The translations under genes and the position numbers were made by a program. From the NCBI GenBank assembly GCA_963971225.1, contig OZ020267.1, forward strand, positions 101,246,536 through 101,310,535: a stretch of 64,000 nucleotides of DNA, read 5' to 3'. Position 1 is the stretch's first letter. Each line of letters opens with the position of its first letter. The notes under the pieces were generated by a model that did not search any database, had not been told where the DNA came from, and was given only the letters and a program-made list of their open reading frames with translations. Below, piece by piece: positions 28,871 to 42,057 of the stretch. The DNA is from Melieria omissa (lineage: Eukaryota; Arthropoda; Insecta; Diptera; Ulidiidae).

Positions 28871-31800
28871 CTTTTGACTTTTGTGCTTCCTCCACGCTCC
28901 TCTTTACGCTCATTGAAAAAACTGTTTTAAAATTTTGATTGTGTTAACACATTTCTATGCATTTTTTTATATTCAAATTTAAATTTGTCTCAATAAACAA
29001 ATATTTTTTTTTTAGTAAATAAATGTATTTCCAATTCAACGCAAATTTCTGTAAATCCCATGTCTCAAGAAAAGTTCAAACAAACACGCCAACAATATCA
29101 AAATAATATTACAACTTATTAGTAGCGCTTCGATGAGGTGAGCGAGGTGCCGAACAGAAATCCTGTTTCAACAAAAGAAAACTAAAATGTCTAAGTAAAT
29201 AAAATAAAATAAATCGAATAATCCCAACCGCAGGCGTTTTCATATTTTGTGTCCAAGACAAGAAAGACAGAGTATTTTTTCTTTCTGTTTCGAATAACGA
29301 AACGAGATACGATTGGATTATGAAGGATTACAATTATCCAGCGGTTGGATGCCACTGATTGAGCATACAAATGAATGGAAGTTTTATGTTAACAAGAAAT
29401 GCCAGAAAATGTCTATAAAGAAATGAATAAATAAATAGAAAACCAAATACATAGAAAAAAATCAAAATAACTTAATAAATGTAACAGATACATTTATGTT
29501 TGAGGGGCATTAGGTTGGTTCAGCGGTTCATAGACAGCAAACGTAAGTAATGGGTAAAAGAAAATGCAGACAATCAGCAGCTAAAAAAGCAACAATACGC
29601 GTTGTTATATATACAAGAACTTTTGCTTATAAAAGCAAAGCTCGAGAGCAGCAATGTCAATAGCCCACACTCAGTGGCTCAGCGGCTGGTAGCTCATTTC
29701 ATCATAAAGGCAACGGCCACAGCATGACTTGAAAGCTACCAAATCACACGAAAAAACGCAAACATATACATACATATCTATGTCTGTATATGTAGTCATT
29801 GAGTAGAGGTTAATGCGTTCAATTTGGCAAATGCTACTAGCGCATGTTGCCGCAACGCTGCGTCACACACACACACACACAGACACCGCAACACGTACAA
29901 AGGCACCTTAAGCGTGCGTTTGTTTGTATGTGTGCAGCCAAATATTATCTATCGATGTGACGAAATTACTAGACTAAATACAATAACGGCAATTCATGTT
30001 TTCTGAGTAGTTGTGTACACGTGGGAGTGACTGTGAGTGTTGGTGTGGCAACTGAACGTCGCATAAGATTCGCATGCACACACACACACCCATACAAATA
30101 CATACATGCGTTGCGCCACAAAATCACCTTTCGCCCCCTCGCTACAACATCAGCGCCATCGCCAACGCTTACAACACCAACAACATTTACTCGTAATTCG
30201 CTTTTATCATGCCACGTATCATTTTTTGTATTTTCTTTATTTTATTTGCTGTTGTCTGTTGATTATGGCTGATAGAGGCAGCAAAATGCTGTCAGGAGCA
30301 TGAGCAAAGTTTGACTAAAGTTGAAATTACTTTGCCTTGATTCTTACCGAACTTGTGCAATGCCGTGTTTGGAGTCAGGTGGACGTGGCGGGTGCAAATG
30401 GCAAAACTTTTATGAATGTGTGTTTGTGCGAGTGTGTGTGTGTGGTCATGTTGGTTTGTCGTCTTGTGTGTGTAGTGCGTTCGTTCGTTCTTTTTATCTT
30501 TTTTCACACATTAGTGCCTGCATGCGTAGCAAACTTCACCTCTGCTCAGAGCGCTGGGGGGCTTACGGGGGTCTTACATGCGTAATTGAGGTTTACTAAA
30601 ATCATTAATTTTCTTTCGTTTTATTTTGTTGCATTTTTTTTACATCATCTCGGTTGCTGCAAAATTCGTATTTACTTGTTGTTCCTTTTTGTGATGTTTT
30701 GTTTGTTAGTTTGTTAGATTCAATTTTATTTTTTAGCTAAATTTTTCTTTAAAAAAAGTGAGTGAAATATTGCACTCTCCAGTAAAATCTTGCTCTCAGT
30801 AAAATCGTTAATACTTAGTTGAGTACATCTGTGTTTGTAAGTAAGCTAACAGATAGAAATGAAGAACTATATTGATTCTTTAACGCTGCCTGAGAGCAAC
30901 TTCACCTATTTGTCATCTTATAGCAAAAGCTACGATTGATTTTTGGGTTTAATTTAAGTAGGCACCAACAAATTAATATTTTTAGAAGTGAATTCAAAGC
31001 AAATTACAACAATTTTACTGTTATCTCCAAAATAATTTCTGATAATTTGCAGTGATATCAGAGAAAGTTTGTGTTCTAATTGAAGTCTACGAATTGAGCG
31101 CGTTTAAGCAAAACCCTGTTTCTTTAATAATGGTTAAATAAAATCAAAAAGTGATAATTTTGTATTTTTTCGTAAATATTAAATTATTATTTTGTAATTA
31201 AAAAATATTTATACCAAATTTATTAAACCCGTTTTAAGCTAAAATTGTTGTGGCGTGACGACTTCAAATGTCGTGGCACACTAAAATACCAAAAAGTTAT
31301 ATCAAGTCTCAGGGCAAAATTGGGGGTCGAAAGGGTTAACAAGTTTCGATCATAAATGCACTTCTTTCTCTATAGCCGACATAAGCTGCTCTCCGTACTT
31401 TACACTATAAAGAAACTAGAAAGACACAGAAGGTACTTAAAAGTACAGAGACATTGTTCAAAAAATAAATTTCAAAAATTTAAATAAAATTTTTCACGAT
31501 AAAAAAAGTCACCAAAGCAAAAGTTGGTAAAAATACTAAAGAAAATACAGATAATCAAAAATGAAAAACCCGTCAAAATGAACGCAGTGGTCTTTCTAGT
31601 GTTCACAAACTCCGTCTGAGACTTTTATTGTTCATCTTCTTTCTTTGTTTTAGGCTTTAATTCATTTGAAAATTGAAAATTGTATTGTATGAAAATTGTT
31701 CACCTCTCATCAATACGAAGATACCCTACCACCTTTGACCAATACGAGGATACCTTCATACAATTTGTATGAGAAATTTCGCCTCAGAAAACGAATGTCG

Positions 31801-33076
31801 TATGTTCCATTGAATGTAGTAGCAGATACGACAATCGTTTTCCCAGGAGACGAAATGTTAGCAAAACGATATATATTGAAAACTCAATTCAATAATTGCA
31901 ACATTTTCGTGCTTTACTTTGTGGCTTACGTTGGTCGAAACAAAAATAGCACGAGTCTTAAGCTTTTGAACGGTCATCGATATCCGGTTTTTGTGCTGCT
32001 GACGACTTCAGGAACAAACTTATTTGAGGTATTTGTGCTCGGACCATTTTCAATGTAAAATTGTGATACGAATCAGAAAAACTCGAAATGTATATACAAT
32101 TGGGTAGCTAAATTATAAAAAAAAATTCTTAAGGCAGTGGGTATCCAGGTCGAGATTTAGATTACGTATGGGACTCGAGCAACAGCTGCCCCAGGCACTG
32201 CGCTTAATAAGAAATATTTGTCGAATCCCTTATTTCCTATTGAAGGAGTTCACCTCCCCTAGGATAGTCAATTGATTTCTAGAAAGGCACTAAAACTTTC
32301 CTTGACCGAAAGTAAAATATTTTTAACTCAGAAATGAAAAGTTACCAAGTTATATTCTTAGTGATGAAAGGGTTTAATTCTTTCAACTTCTGTTAGTATC
32401 ATTAAGAACAGAACATCACTATTACTTTATTGATCTCTTTTGTTGTAATTATTTTTTAAAAATTTCGTTTCCAAATTTCCTATCTGTCTAAATTAATGCT
32501 GTGTTTAGTGATCTGTCGCTCCCAATCCTATTCCCATGCTTACCTTCTCCTTTTTTACTCATGTTGCCCCTTTTTGCTGTTACTGTTCGCTTTATTGTTC
32601 CGGCGTTGGTTACTAATTTTGACCAATATTTAATTTTTGTTTATGTCTTTATGTATCTTTTGTCAATCATCGAATACACCACACCATTTCCCTTAAACAA
32701 CTCGCGTCGCCCGAACGATTTCAACACCGTCTATGAACTTTCAGTGAACTTTCACCTTCAGCGCCTAAAATTTTCATTCTCTTTGACTTTACATTAATCT
32801 TCTTAAATTTTTATAGAATTTTTCGATTGCTTTTGTTGTTCTCTTGTCATATCAGTAATTTTACCTTATTGTTGTTGTTGTTAATATCTGAAATAGTTAA
32901 AATCGAAACAACGCTCAGCCCCCAAAAATGAAAATGAAAATACAAAAAAAGCTATAGTTATCATTTAACTGATCAAATCTGTCAATTTAACTTTCCATTT
33001 CAACTGTCACTAATCATTTGTCACTCTTGCCCTTTCACTTCACTTCACTTCACCTCTCCCACTCCTCATCTCCAAG

Positions 33077-33109
<33 letters not shown>

Positions 33110-34758
33110 CTCTCCCACTCGCACATACATCATTCGACGCTCGCATCCAACAATTTTCGTCTGCACGTTTGACCACTTTGTCAGTCATTTAATGCGGCTG
33201 GCTGTCTGTCTCGCTATCGGGCACCATTCATCTCTATTGGTGCGTTCATCTACCACATTTGTCTAACTAACTGTGGCCATCTCGCTCGCACCATTGCGTT
33301 CACATTTCGGTTGATATATTTTCAAATTTTACATTTATGCTGCGCACATGTTTCAGTTGTTTTTCATGATTTAATGTCTGTTTCAGGTTTTTGTTGTTTT
33401 TGTATGGCTTGTGGTTTTTTTTATATACAGTTGACTGACATTGTGTGAAATTCACAAGGACAAACGGATAATATTTTCAAAAATAAATGCGACTCGCTAT
33501 CGATACGCCACAATGAATGTCATCGTTCAAACGCGTATCTGTGTTCAAAAATAATTTGAGGTTAGGTGACACACAATGTGTGGGAACGAACATGTGGCAC
33601 CAATGCGGACATGAAAATCATTCATAAATTTTTGAAAAAGAATTTTTGCTGTTCGTTTATGAAGAATGGTAGACAAAAATTCACAGTAGTAAAAAAAAAT
33701 GCATATTATGGACTGGCAAAGCTGATTATTTAAGCTGCTCTAAAATTTTTTTGGGCACGTTTTCTTGTTTCTTCAAGCCATCATTTTATACATTTTTAAT
33801 TTTACCATTAAAAAAATTGTTAAAATTTGCTGGAAATGCTTTCGTCTTAAAGCGCTCGAATAAATATTGTGACTTTAGGTTATCTTTGCTAAACGTGTAG
33901 GAAACAACAGAAAGTTGCAAAAATCCAAGTGATGCAATTTGCAGAAATTGAGTGTATCCTGCGGATAAATCAATCATTGCTTATCCAACGCTGGAAGCAT
34001 CAGCAACGACTAAGCCAACGTCAAACAGAGCAAAAAGTCAAAGTTAAAAAGAAAAGAAGCAAACAGCGCGAGAAAGCACATAATGGAGATGGGAGCAAAA
34101 CAGCGCTAAACAATTTATGCAGCACACTGGTGTCAAAAGTGTGTACACAGAGCGATAAGCGCATACACACACACACACACATCACACCAGTGTGTGCGTT
34201 GCTGTGATGTGATATAAGAACTAAGAGAAATGCGCGCAGTGGCGGGTTTGTTTGAGGAACTGCAAACGACAGGCGACAGCGAGAGACTTTCAGTGTGCTG
34301 CGGGCAATGGAAAAACGAAACATCCAGGTCTGTGTGTGTGTGTGTGCTTGTGTCATAGTCATATGTGTGCGTTTGTGCTTTAATTGCAATCAACCAAATT
34401 ATAATAGCAAAACGTTGTTCCGGTTGAACGTTTGAACGACTGGCTGATTGGACGGATAGAAGCTGTCAGGAAAGAGCTGCTGTCAAGAGACGTTGCCTGT
34501 CTTATCTCTGGAAGATTTGTTGACTACTTTGACTCAGTTAGGTCTGATGCAACTGAGACCATTAAATCTAGAAAGGTGCTTTAAAACAGTGAGCTGGCGA
34601 GGCATTAATTAGAGGAAAACGCCAGTCTCACAATGTACTAAAGAAGAACTTTTTGCTTTAAAAAACAATCAATAGATAACGTTCGCAGCGGACCTATTTT
34701 TTGAAAGTTGGGCCATGCATACGTTTTATTTACTTCTTGCGATTGTGTGAAATTGTCA
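28871..34758. other. Non-coding stretch with simple repeats
   Basis: CA runs at 29864-29881 and 34164-34180; a CT-rich tract of CACTTCTCATCTCT type at 33035-33125. The frame at 31696-32058 (120 codons) has no recognisable domain and no splice context. Nothing else was supported. Confidence 0.4.
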
Positions 34759-34779
34759 TTAACCCGTCAAATTGAGGTC

Positions 34780-35860
34780 CCTTTGATTCATTAACGAACT
34801 ATAGGAATAATTGAATTTGTATCAGTTTAGTTTATGTTTTTTATGGTAAACTCAGATCTTTTGTACCTTTGATTCATTAACGAATTATAAGAATTAGTAG
34901 TGTTTGAATTTTTTTATTTAGATAAATCTGAGTAATCTGAAATTTATGTTATTTATAGTAAACTCAGTTTTTGGCTTTCTCATAAAAAATGTTTTGCTAT
35001 GAAAAAAATCGTATAGATTTTTTCCCTTAAATTCTTTAAAAATACTAAAAATTAACCGATTTGTAAAAAGTGAACACAGAGTGATTGAAAGAATGCCACT
35101 CTAATTTTGTATTATAATAAACAAAATAAAAAAAATTTTAAATTTTAAATGAAATCCGTTCACCCATTTCGTACCTTTGATTCATTAACGATGCATAGGA
35201 ATTGGTAATCTTTGAATTTTTTGTATTACGATAAATCTGTGTCATCTGAAGTAAATGTTTTTTATAGTAAACTCAGTTTTTTTGGCTTTCTCATAAAATA
35301 TTTTTTGCTATGCCACACCTTTCCTATTAAAACTGGGCTGGCTATAAAAACACAAAACCTCATATGTAGCCTTTTTTCCTTAAATTCTTTAAAAATACTA
35401 AGAACTAAAGGATTTGTACAAAGCCAACCCAGAACGATTAAGAGAATGTTACACTAATTTTGTATTATAATAAAAAAAATTATATTGAAAAAAATTAAAT
35501 CCGTTCACCCATTTCGTACCTTTGATTCATTAACGATGCATAGGAATTAGTAATGTTTGAATTTGTTTTATTACAATAAATCTGTGTAATTTATAGTTTA
35601 TGGTTTTTCTATCACACTTAGATCTTTTAGCTTTTTAATAAAATTTTGTTTTGCTATGCCACGCCTTCTCTATTAAAGCTTGGTGGGGATTAAAAAAGCC
35701 TTATATATAAAATTTTTTAATTAAATTCTTTATAAATACTAAAAATAACCAGATTGGTATAAAACCAACCAACCAAAAATGTTAGAAAAAATTCCACACT
35801 AATTTTGTATTATAATAAAAATCGCATAGGACATTTTAGTACCAATTATGAATAAGTACG
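34780..35860 (+). repeat. Tandem array, unit about 345 bp
   Basis: The word ACCTTTGATTCATTAACGA recurs at about 34866, 35174 and 35518, with a shorter copy near 34781. Each is followed by TAGGAATTRGTAAT, GATAAATCTG, TATAGTAAACTCAG, TGGCTTTCTCATAAAA and TAATTTTGTATTATAATAAA in the same order. The last unit is partial. Moderately diverged, non-coding. Confidence 0.8.
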
Positions 35861-38400
35861 AAATAAACATTTAGACATATTTTCAGTTTTGGCTTAATTC
35901 CGGCATTCAAGTTAATTTATGAGCTTTAATGTATTCAGAGACCAATGGTAGAATCTCATGGCAAATATTTTTGTGGCACATTTTGTCCCTAAAAAATCCT
36001 GTTTTATAGGATATTTATGGCATTTTAGCAAAAAAGGGTCAAATTGACCCATTCAAATAGGAGCTACAGGGTTAAAATGCTCCACAAAAATGTTCTTCGT
36101 AGTATTTTACATCAAGTTGCTGAACACATCATATACCTAAAATGTGAGTTAACATGGTTTTCGTATGCCAATTCACCATAAGAATGTGGAAAAAGGGGAA
36201 AACTTTGAGCCCCCTAAAAATAATTCAGACGCCGATACACGTAAATTGTTGTTTGCCCCTTTTACCAGAATCAGTTGTTAGAACCTTGTTATAAAAACAA
36301 AATTTTATTTTGTTGTGCAGTGTAATTAGTATATAGTAATTTTGTATTCATTATAATGAAACGCATTTAGATCTGTACAAATAGGTCACAGAAGGCGCAA
36401 AAGTGTTAAATAAATCAATGTTTAATCTGTAATTATGGACAAATGCCATAATCGATATTGCGCAAACAAATTTTCTGTGCATTTTTTTCATCCAATTCGC
36501 CCAACAACAATAAACAAAATGTAAAATTAAATCTTTCTCAAAATTTAAAAAAATTCGATTCGCCCAAAAACAATAAAAAATTTAAAATAAAACCTTTCTT
36601 AAAACATCAGTACGAAAGGGGTTAAAAGGTAGTGGATTTAAGAATGATGATGCGAAAAAACATTCATTTTGAGAAGCGACTCTACCAAACTCGACAAAAC
36701 CATCTTTTGTTCTTCGTTTAAGGATTTGAATATTGAAAAATCCTCAACGAAAGATTGAAAGATTTGGGAGCCTGTGAGTTAAGATGAGCTAACATAGGTT
36801 GTAAAGCTGCGCTGATGATTAGCGAGCGATGGCTTATGTGCGGCCAATATTATGGATCTCCATAGATAAGTGATTTTTTGGAGAATTTTCGATGGTGCAA
36901 AGTTCACCGGATCATCTAATATAAACGGCCTTTAGTTGTGAATTTTGTATTCAATTTTTTACTATTAAGTTTGTTATTATTTTCTGAAAACCCAGCCACC
37001 GATAATTGCCGAAGAAGTCAACTTAGACGGAGTAGATACTCCGACTCGTTTCAACATTTCTGAAGAAATTCCCCTGAAGTTGCCGAAGACAATTAAGTTC
37101 TACTTTCTAATGGCTTAACATAAGCAGGGACACCTCAATGAACCCACCAGGTGGTCTGCTTTGATCAATCACCTGACAGGATAACAGAAGGCAGTTAGTG
37201 ACCGATAAAGATGCCAATGAACACAGATTCCTCGGTACTCATATCTATCAAAATTTCCACCTGCTGCGCACAAACATAGATCGATTTATTTATTGATTAT
37301 TTACTTATAACTTATTTTATAAACTAACAAATTTTGACTTCTAATTCCATCGAAAAATGTTCAGTCATTCCAACTGCTCTTCAGCTTAGCTCAGCTGTTA
37401 CGAACATAAACTTTAACGCCTGCAGCTACATACCTCACAAATATTTGTTTGTCTGTGTTTGTGCAGAGCAGCGCAAAATCAAATGCAGCAATCAGCTCGA
37501 CCAATTTTAAACGTTATTGTTTTTATTTATTTTTCTTGTTTTTATTTGTTTGATTTGGACATGAATTGGCAACGTGTAAAGTCAGCAACGCGAGCACATG
37601 TGTGCAGATTTGATTTTCTGCCATTGGCAACAACATTGCTAAAACAATGTCTTTGTAAATAAGCAGCGAAAGGAAACGAAATGAAACGAAAGCGCAGCAG
37701 AGCGAAACGCATTCAGCGAAGTACGCTACTAACTTCGTTCAGCGCAGATTGCATAAGCTCGATGCGACATTTGTTGTTGCTTAAACTTGCAGCAAAATCT
37801 TGTTTCTGTATTGTTTTCGCACAGCCAACGCCCTCAATTGTAAAGTTTGCTTGGCAGTTACTTGTGAAAATTATTAGCTTGTTGTTAGTTAGTGTTTTTA
37901 TTGTTTTTGTGATGGTGCATTGTGCTGTTTTAGTTTTGTGTGCCACCAATACCAGCGACCCTTCTTTCTCTTCATATGCAACATGACACTTTTGCGTACA
38001 CATTCTTTCAGCTTCGAATGAAAACAAAAAATTGCATATAGATAGGCAAATTACATAGTGGGAACGTGTGAGAGGGACCTTGCTTTACATATATGTGTGT
38101 ACGTGTGTGTATGTGTGGGTGTCAATGGTGTAAATTGAGTGCGCGTACGTGCGTTGCAATCCAAGTGTCCACATTGAAGGCGCATTGAAATTGCACGCGT
38201 GCGGCTTCTCTCATCTCTTCAGCTTATGTCTGTTATTGTTGTTGTTGCTGTTGTTGTAGCCATTATCACTACAGTATCCTAAAAGGGCATTGGTTTGCAT
38301 TATTTGTACTCTTAAAACCAAAAATGTTGCTTTGATGCACTAACAATTTATCCATTGAGTTGTAGTGCCTAAAAGTATGCTTTAGCTTTTAGTTTTAATG
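35861..38400. other. Non-coding stretch; perfect 15-bp palindrome at 36036-36050
   Basis: GGGTCAAATTGACCC at 36036-36050 is a perfect palindrome. Two related GATTCGCCCAA-type segments occur near 36495 and 36557. An exact Su(Hw)-like site lies at 38367-38380. No gene is recognised. Confidence 0.4.
38367..38380 (-). promoter_or_regulatory. Su(Hw)-like site, exact, isolated
   Basis: The minus strand reads GCATACTTTTAGGC. It directly precedes the AT hexamer-like tract. Confidence 0.6.
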
Positions 38401-39404
38401 CTTAAAATTAAAATATAAATAAAAATCAAAATAAAAATAAGAATTGAAATTAAAGTTAAAGGTTTTAAATTAAAATTAAAAATAAAATAAAAATTTAAAT
38501 TTTAATTGAAATTCAAATTGAAACTGAATTTAAAATTAAATTTAAAGTTAAATTTAAATTAAAATATATATTTTAATGAAAATTAAAATCAAAATTAAAA
38601 TTAAAACTAACATTAAAATCCAAATTGAAACTGAAACTTAAATTAAAATTAATTTTAAAGTTAAAACTAAAATTATTTTTAGAACTAAAATTAATAAAGA
38701 AATTAATATGAAAATTAAAATCAAAATTCAAATTCAAATTCAAATTCAAATTCAAATTCAAATTCCAATTCAAATTCAAATTCAAATTAAAATAAAAATA
38801 AAAATAAAAATAAAAATAAAAATAAAAATTTAAATTTAAATTAAAATAAAAATAAAAATAAAAATTAAAATTAAAATTGAAATTAAAATTAAAATTAAAA
38901 TTAAAATTAAAATTAAAATTAAAATTAAAATTAAAATTAAAATTACAATTAAAACTAAAACTAAAACAAAAACTAAAATTGAAACTGAAACTGAAACTAA
39001 AACTGAAACTAAAACTAAAATTAAAAGTAATTTTAAAACCAAAACTTACATTAAAATTGAACATGAACTAAAATTTTTAATTAAAATTACAATTACAATT
39101 CAATACAAAACTCAAATTAAAATTAAAATCAAATTAAATTTAAAATTAAACTTAAAATTAAGAATACAATTAAAATTTAAAATAAAAACCAAAAAAAAAT
39201 AAATTTAAAACAAAATTTTAATTAAAAATAAAACTAGAATTAAAACTAAAATAAGAAAAAAATACAAATTATAATTCAACTTGAAATTAATATTGAAATT
39301 AAGATGTAAAATAGAAATAAAAACTAAATTAAAATTAACATACATTTTAACTAAAGTTCAAATTAAAACTTAAATTAATTAAAAAATCCTAAATTTTAAA
39401 CCCT
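38398..39404. repeat. A-rich hexamer-like low-complexity tract, left part
   Basis: Long runs of AAATTA/AAATTC/AAATAA-type hexamers, e.g. AAATTC repeats 38728-38788 and AAATTA repeats 38864-38945. The frames inside (Lys-Leu, Phe-Asn or Leu-Ile repeats) are artefacts. The same kind of sequence resumes at 41849, so the piggyBac-type element inserted into it. Confidence 0.9.
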
Positions 39405-39408
39405 TTAA

Positions 39409-41844
39409 CACTAGAAGTACCGGGTTTTGCTCATACCTACTAGTACCGTGAGCGGTCAAATGACGGTTTTCAGAGTTTTTAACGAAATCGATTGAATCTA
39501 AAGAAATTTTTAATTGTAAGCATTAAAACAATGTAATGTTATTATTTGTTATTATTTATTTATGTTATTGTATGTAAAAAAGTACAGTTTGGAAAAAAAT
39601 GAAGCTCTTATGCATCTTCGTTGCATCTTTGGCATACCATAACGTTACTTTTGCAATGTCCACACATATACATGTTGCATTTTCCGCATTTTTTCATCGT
39701 TTTGTTTTTGTTGCAGAGACCAACTTGACATTGCTTACGCTTCAATTCGTTTATTTTTGTGGGCGTATTTACATTTTCTTTGCTGCCCCCTGGTCTGCTC
39801 AAAGTATATGCCTCAGAGAGCTGTTCAGCAACTCGAAGTATAAATGCTCGTCTGGAAATTCTTTTGTTATAAATTAGTTTGTAAGTAGTATGTGCATTTA
39901 TCATAGCTAGGTCCAAGATATTGCAAAATACATGCACTGGCCAGCGTCGAGTCATTGATCGCACGCTATATTTACGACACATCTGGTCAATAGTGTCAAC
40001 ACCACATTTTGTTTCGTTATAATATATTATGGATTCAGGCTTTTTTTTCTCAGATGTTTGTTCAACGGCAATGTTTCTGTGCAAGCTACTTAGAAGTAGA
40101 ACATTCTTTGACTTTTTACCTTGATATGACGTCAAGGTGATATCATCTGTTTTATAAACGACGCTGCTGTACAAGGGGTCCTTTGCTTTTTTTACAGATA
40201 AAGGTACTTCTTTTCTTTGCCTGTTTAGAGTCCCAACGATACTGGTTTTTCTCTGTTTCAATGCTTTTGCCAGCGATAAGGAAGTAAAAAAATTGTCCGT
40301 TGTGACATTTCTTCCCTTATCTAAGTACGGTTGCAAAAGTCTCAGCACTACATTCTCCCCTACACTCTGTCCTATAGGTAAAGAGGTGTCTTTTCCTGTA
40401 TATGGAATGGCGTTCAAAATATACCTATTTTCTGCATCTGTGGCTACCCAATACTTAATACCGTACTTGTCTGGTTTATTACTCATGAACATAGTAAATG
40501 GGCATCTGCATTTGGATGGGTACAACTGTTCATCTATCGTGATGTCCTGTGAAGGTTTGTAACATGCAATGCAATTTTCAATAAATTTTTCCCATATCTC
40601 AGAAGCTAGGCAGAACTTGTTCGACTGTATCCGATGCGACCTTGTTTCTTTGTCATCGAAGCGAAGAAATTTCATGATTTCCGTAAATCTGTTTCTTGCC
40701 ATAGTTTTTGTGAAGAAAGGAGGGCCCCATGTTTTATTCCACATATCGTTTAAATCAATTTTGTTTGCACCATAGGCGCCGCGAACATACATAATTGCTA
40801 TGAAAGCGTCCACCTCTTCTAAGGACATGCTCCACGAATTGTTACCTGTAACACGACGAGCTTCTTTTTCCGTACTCATTTGAATCAGCTTCAGAATTGG
40901 ATCACTAATAAATAATCTCCAACTACTCAAGGGCGACGCTTCTTCAACAAATCGTTTAGCGTAACCAGTGGGACCACTCAACTCTCTAAGGACATTCTGC
41001 TGACTCAGCCTTCCTCCAGTATTGCCAGTATCTATGCGTAACCAAACTGTTCCATCCTTACTGCGCTCCTCTTGCCCTATTTCTGCTCTTTCTCGCACAT
41101 CATAGGCACTTTGATCAAAAGCTGTAAAGTATTTTGTTTGAATGTGTTTTCATGGCTTCTCTGGATTGAATTATCGCAATATAAAAACATACCTTCTGGA
41201 ACTTCAACGTTCATTTCTTCATCAACAGATGGCAGGTTTTCGTCATCCGTACTTTCACCATTTGAGGACAGCGGAGGCAAATATTCGTCATCAGAACTAA
41301 ATTCTTCACTGCCCGAATTATCTTCACTTTCGTTTTCCGATTGAACAGGAGATATGTTTCTTAGTACACGAATAATTTCGTTACGGGGGAGAGATCGTAA
41401 GCGTGACATCTCGACAATGAAATTCGCAATACTGATGGCCGATAAAATCATGCTTTCACACACAACTCGTAAAACAATGCTTGTATTGTTTTTTTGCATT
41501 CAAATTGTTCATGTATATAAAAAGTCGGTTATAAATTCAAAATAGAACAGTAGGCATGTTCCTAAAATTCAAATTTTGATCGTCTTTGACTTTTTTGTGA
41601 ATGTTATAATTTGATTTCCATGGCTACTTAGTTAACCGTCATTTGACCGCTCATGGTACTAGTAGGTAAAATCGATGATAAAAAGAAAACAGATCGACGC
41701 AGTGATTGGAAAATTTTAGAATATTGAGCTTAGTGCAAAACATTAAAAGTCAAGGAGAACCAGATTCGTAACTTAAACCGTTTTCGAGCTACGGTTGATC
41801 AAAAACTGAAAACCGTCAAATGAACGCTCCCGGTACTTCTAGTG
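39409..41844 (-). mobile_element. piggyBac-superfamily transposon, full length (2436 bp)
   Basis: TTAA flanks the element on both sides (39405-39408 and 41845-41848), the diagnostic target duplication. Both ends read inward CACTAGAAGTACCGGG. After an insert of about 29 bp on the left, both continue to GTCAAATGACGGTTTTCAG-like sequence. A subterminal inverted copy of the CCGTCATTTGACCGCTC and TACTAGTAGG words lies at about 41635-41670. The single gene on the minus strand is open throughout. Intact ends, intact TTAA and an open gene suggest recent, possibly ongoing, activity. Confidence 0.93.
39608..41499 (-). CDS. piggyBac-type transposase, two exons
   Basis: This is the DDE-type enzyme that excises the element at TTAA sites. 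Exon 1 runs 41499-41193, or from the ATG at 41412. A 71-nt intron, 41192-41122, has GTATGT at its donor and TTTACAG at its acceptor. Exon 2 runs 41121-39608 including the stop. The frame is kept across the junction, giving about 577 or 606 residues, close to the family's usual ~600. Exon 1 is acidic and Ser-rich, as is normal. Exon 2 carries the catalytic Asp segments ITIDEQLYPSKCRCPF, VTTDNFFTSLSLA and CGVDTIDQM, so the triad is present. It ends with a Cys-rich zinc-binding tail (CGKCNMYMCGHC and VCQRC). No stop or frameshift is seen. The intron is my inference. Confidence 0.88.
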
Positions 41845-41848
41845 TTAA

Positions 41849-42057
41849 ATTAAAATTTAAAATTTTAGCCAAAACTAAAATTAAAGTAAAAACAAAGTAA
41901 AAAAAAAAATTAAATAAACACAAAAGTAAAACTAAAAAAAATTAAAATAAAAAAATAATAAAAAAGAAATGAAAACAATAGAACATAAAAATTAAAATTA
42001 AAATATAAAAAATAGGAACAATAACATAAAAATATAAAATAATAAATACCAAAAAAT
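41849..42057. repeat. A-rich low-complexity tract, right part
   Basis: Continuation of the hexamer-like AT tract after the piggyBac-type insertion. It ends where the LTR-like unit begins. Confidence 0.8.

Noticed and set aside
31696..32058. 120-codon plus-strand frame as a host exon
   Set aside because: No recognisable family, no supporting neighbours, and its length is within chance for this many frames.
38573..39071. Phe-Asn, Leu-Ile and Lys-Leu repeat frames
   Set aside because: Direct translation of the AT hexamer tract on both strands.
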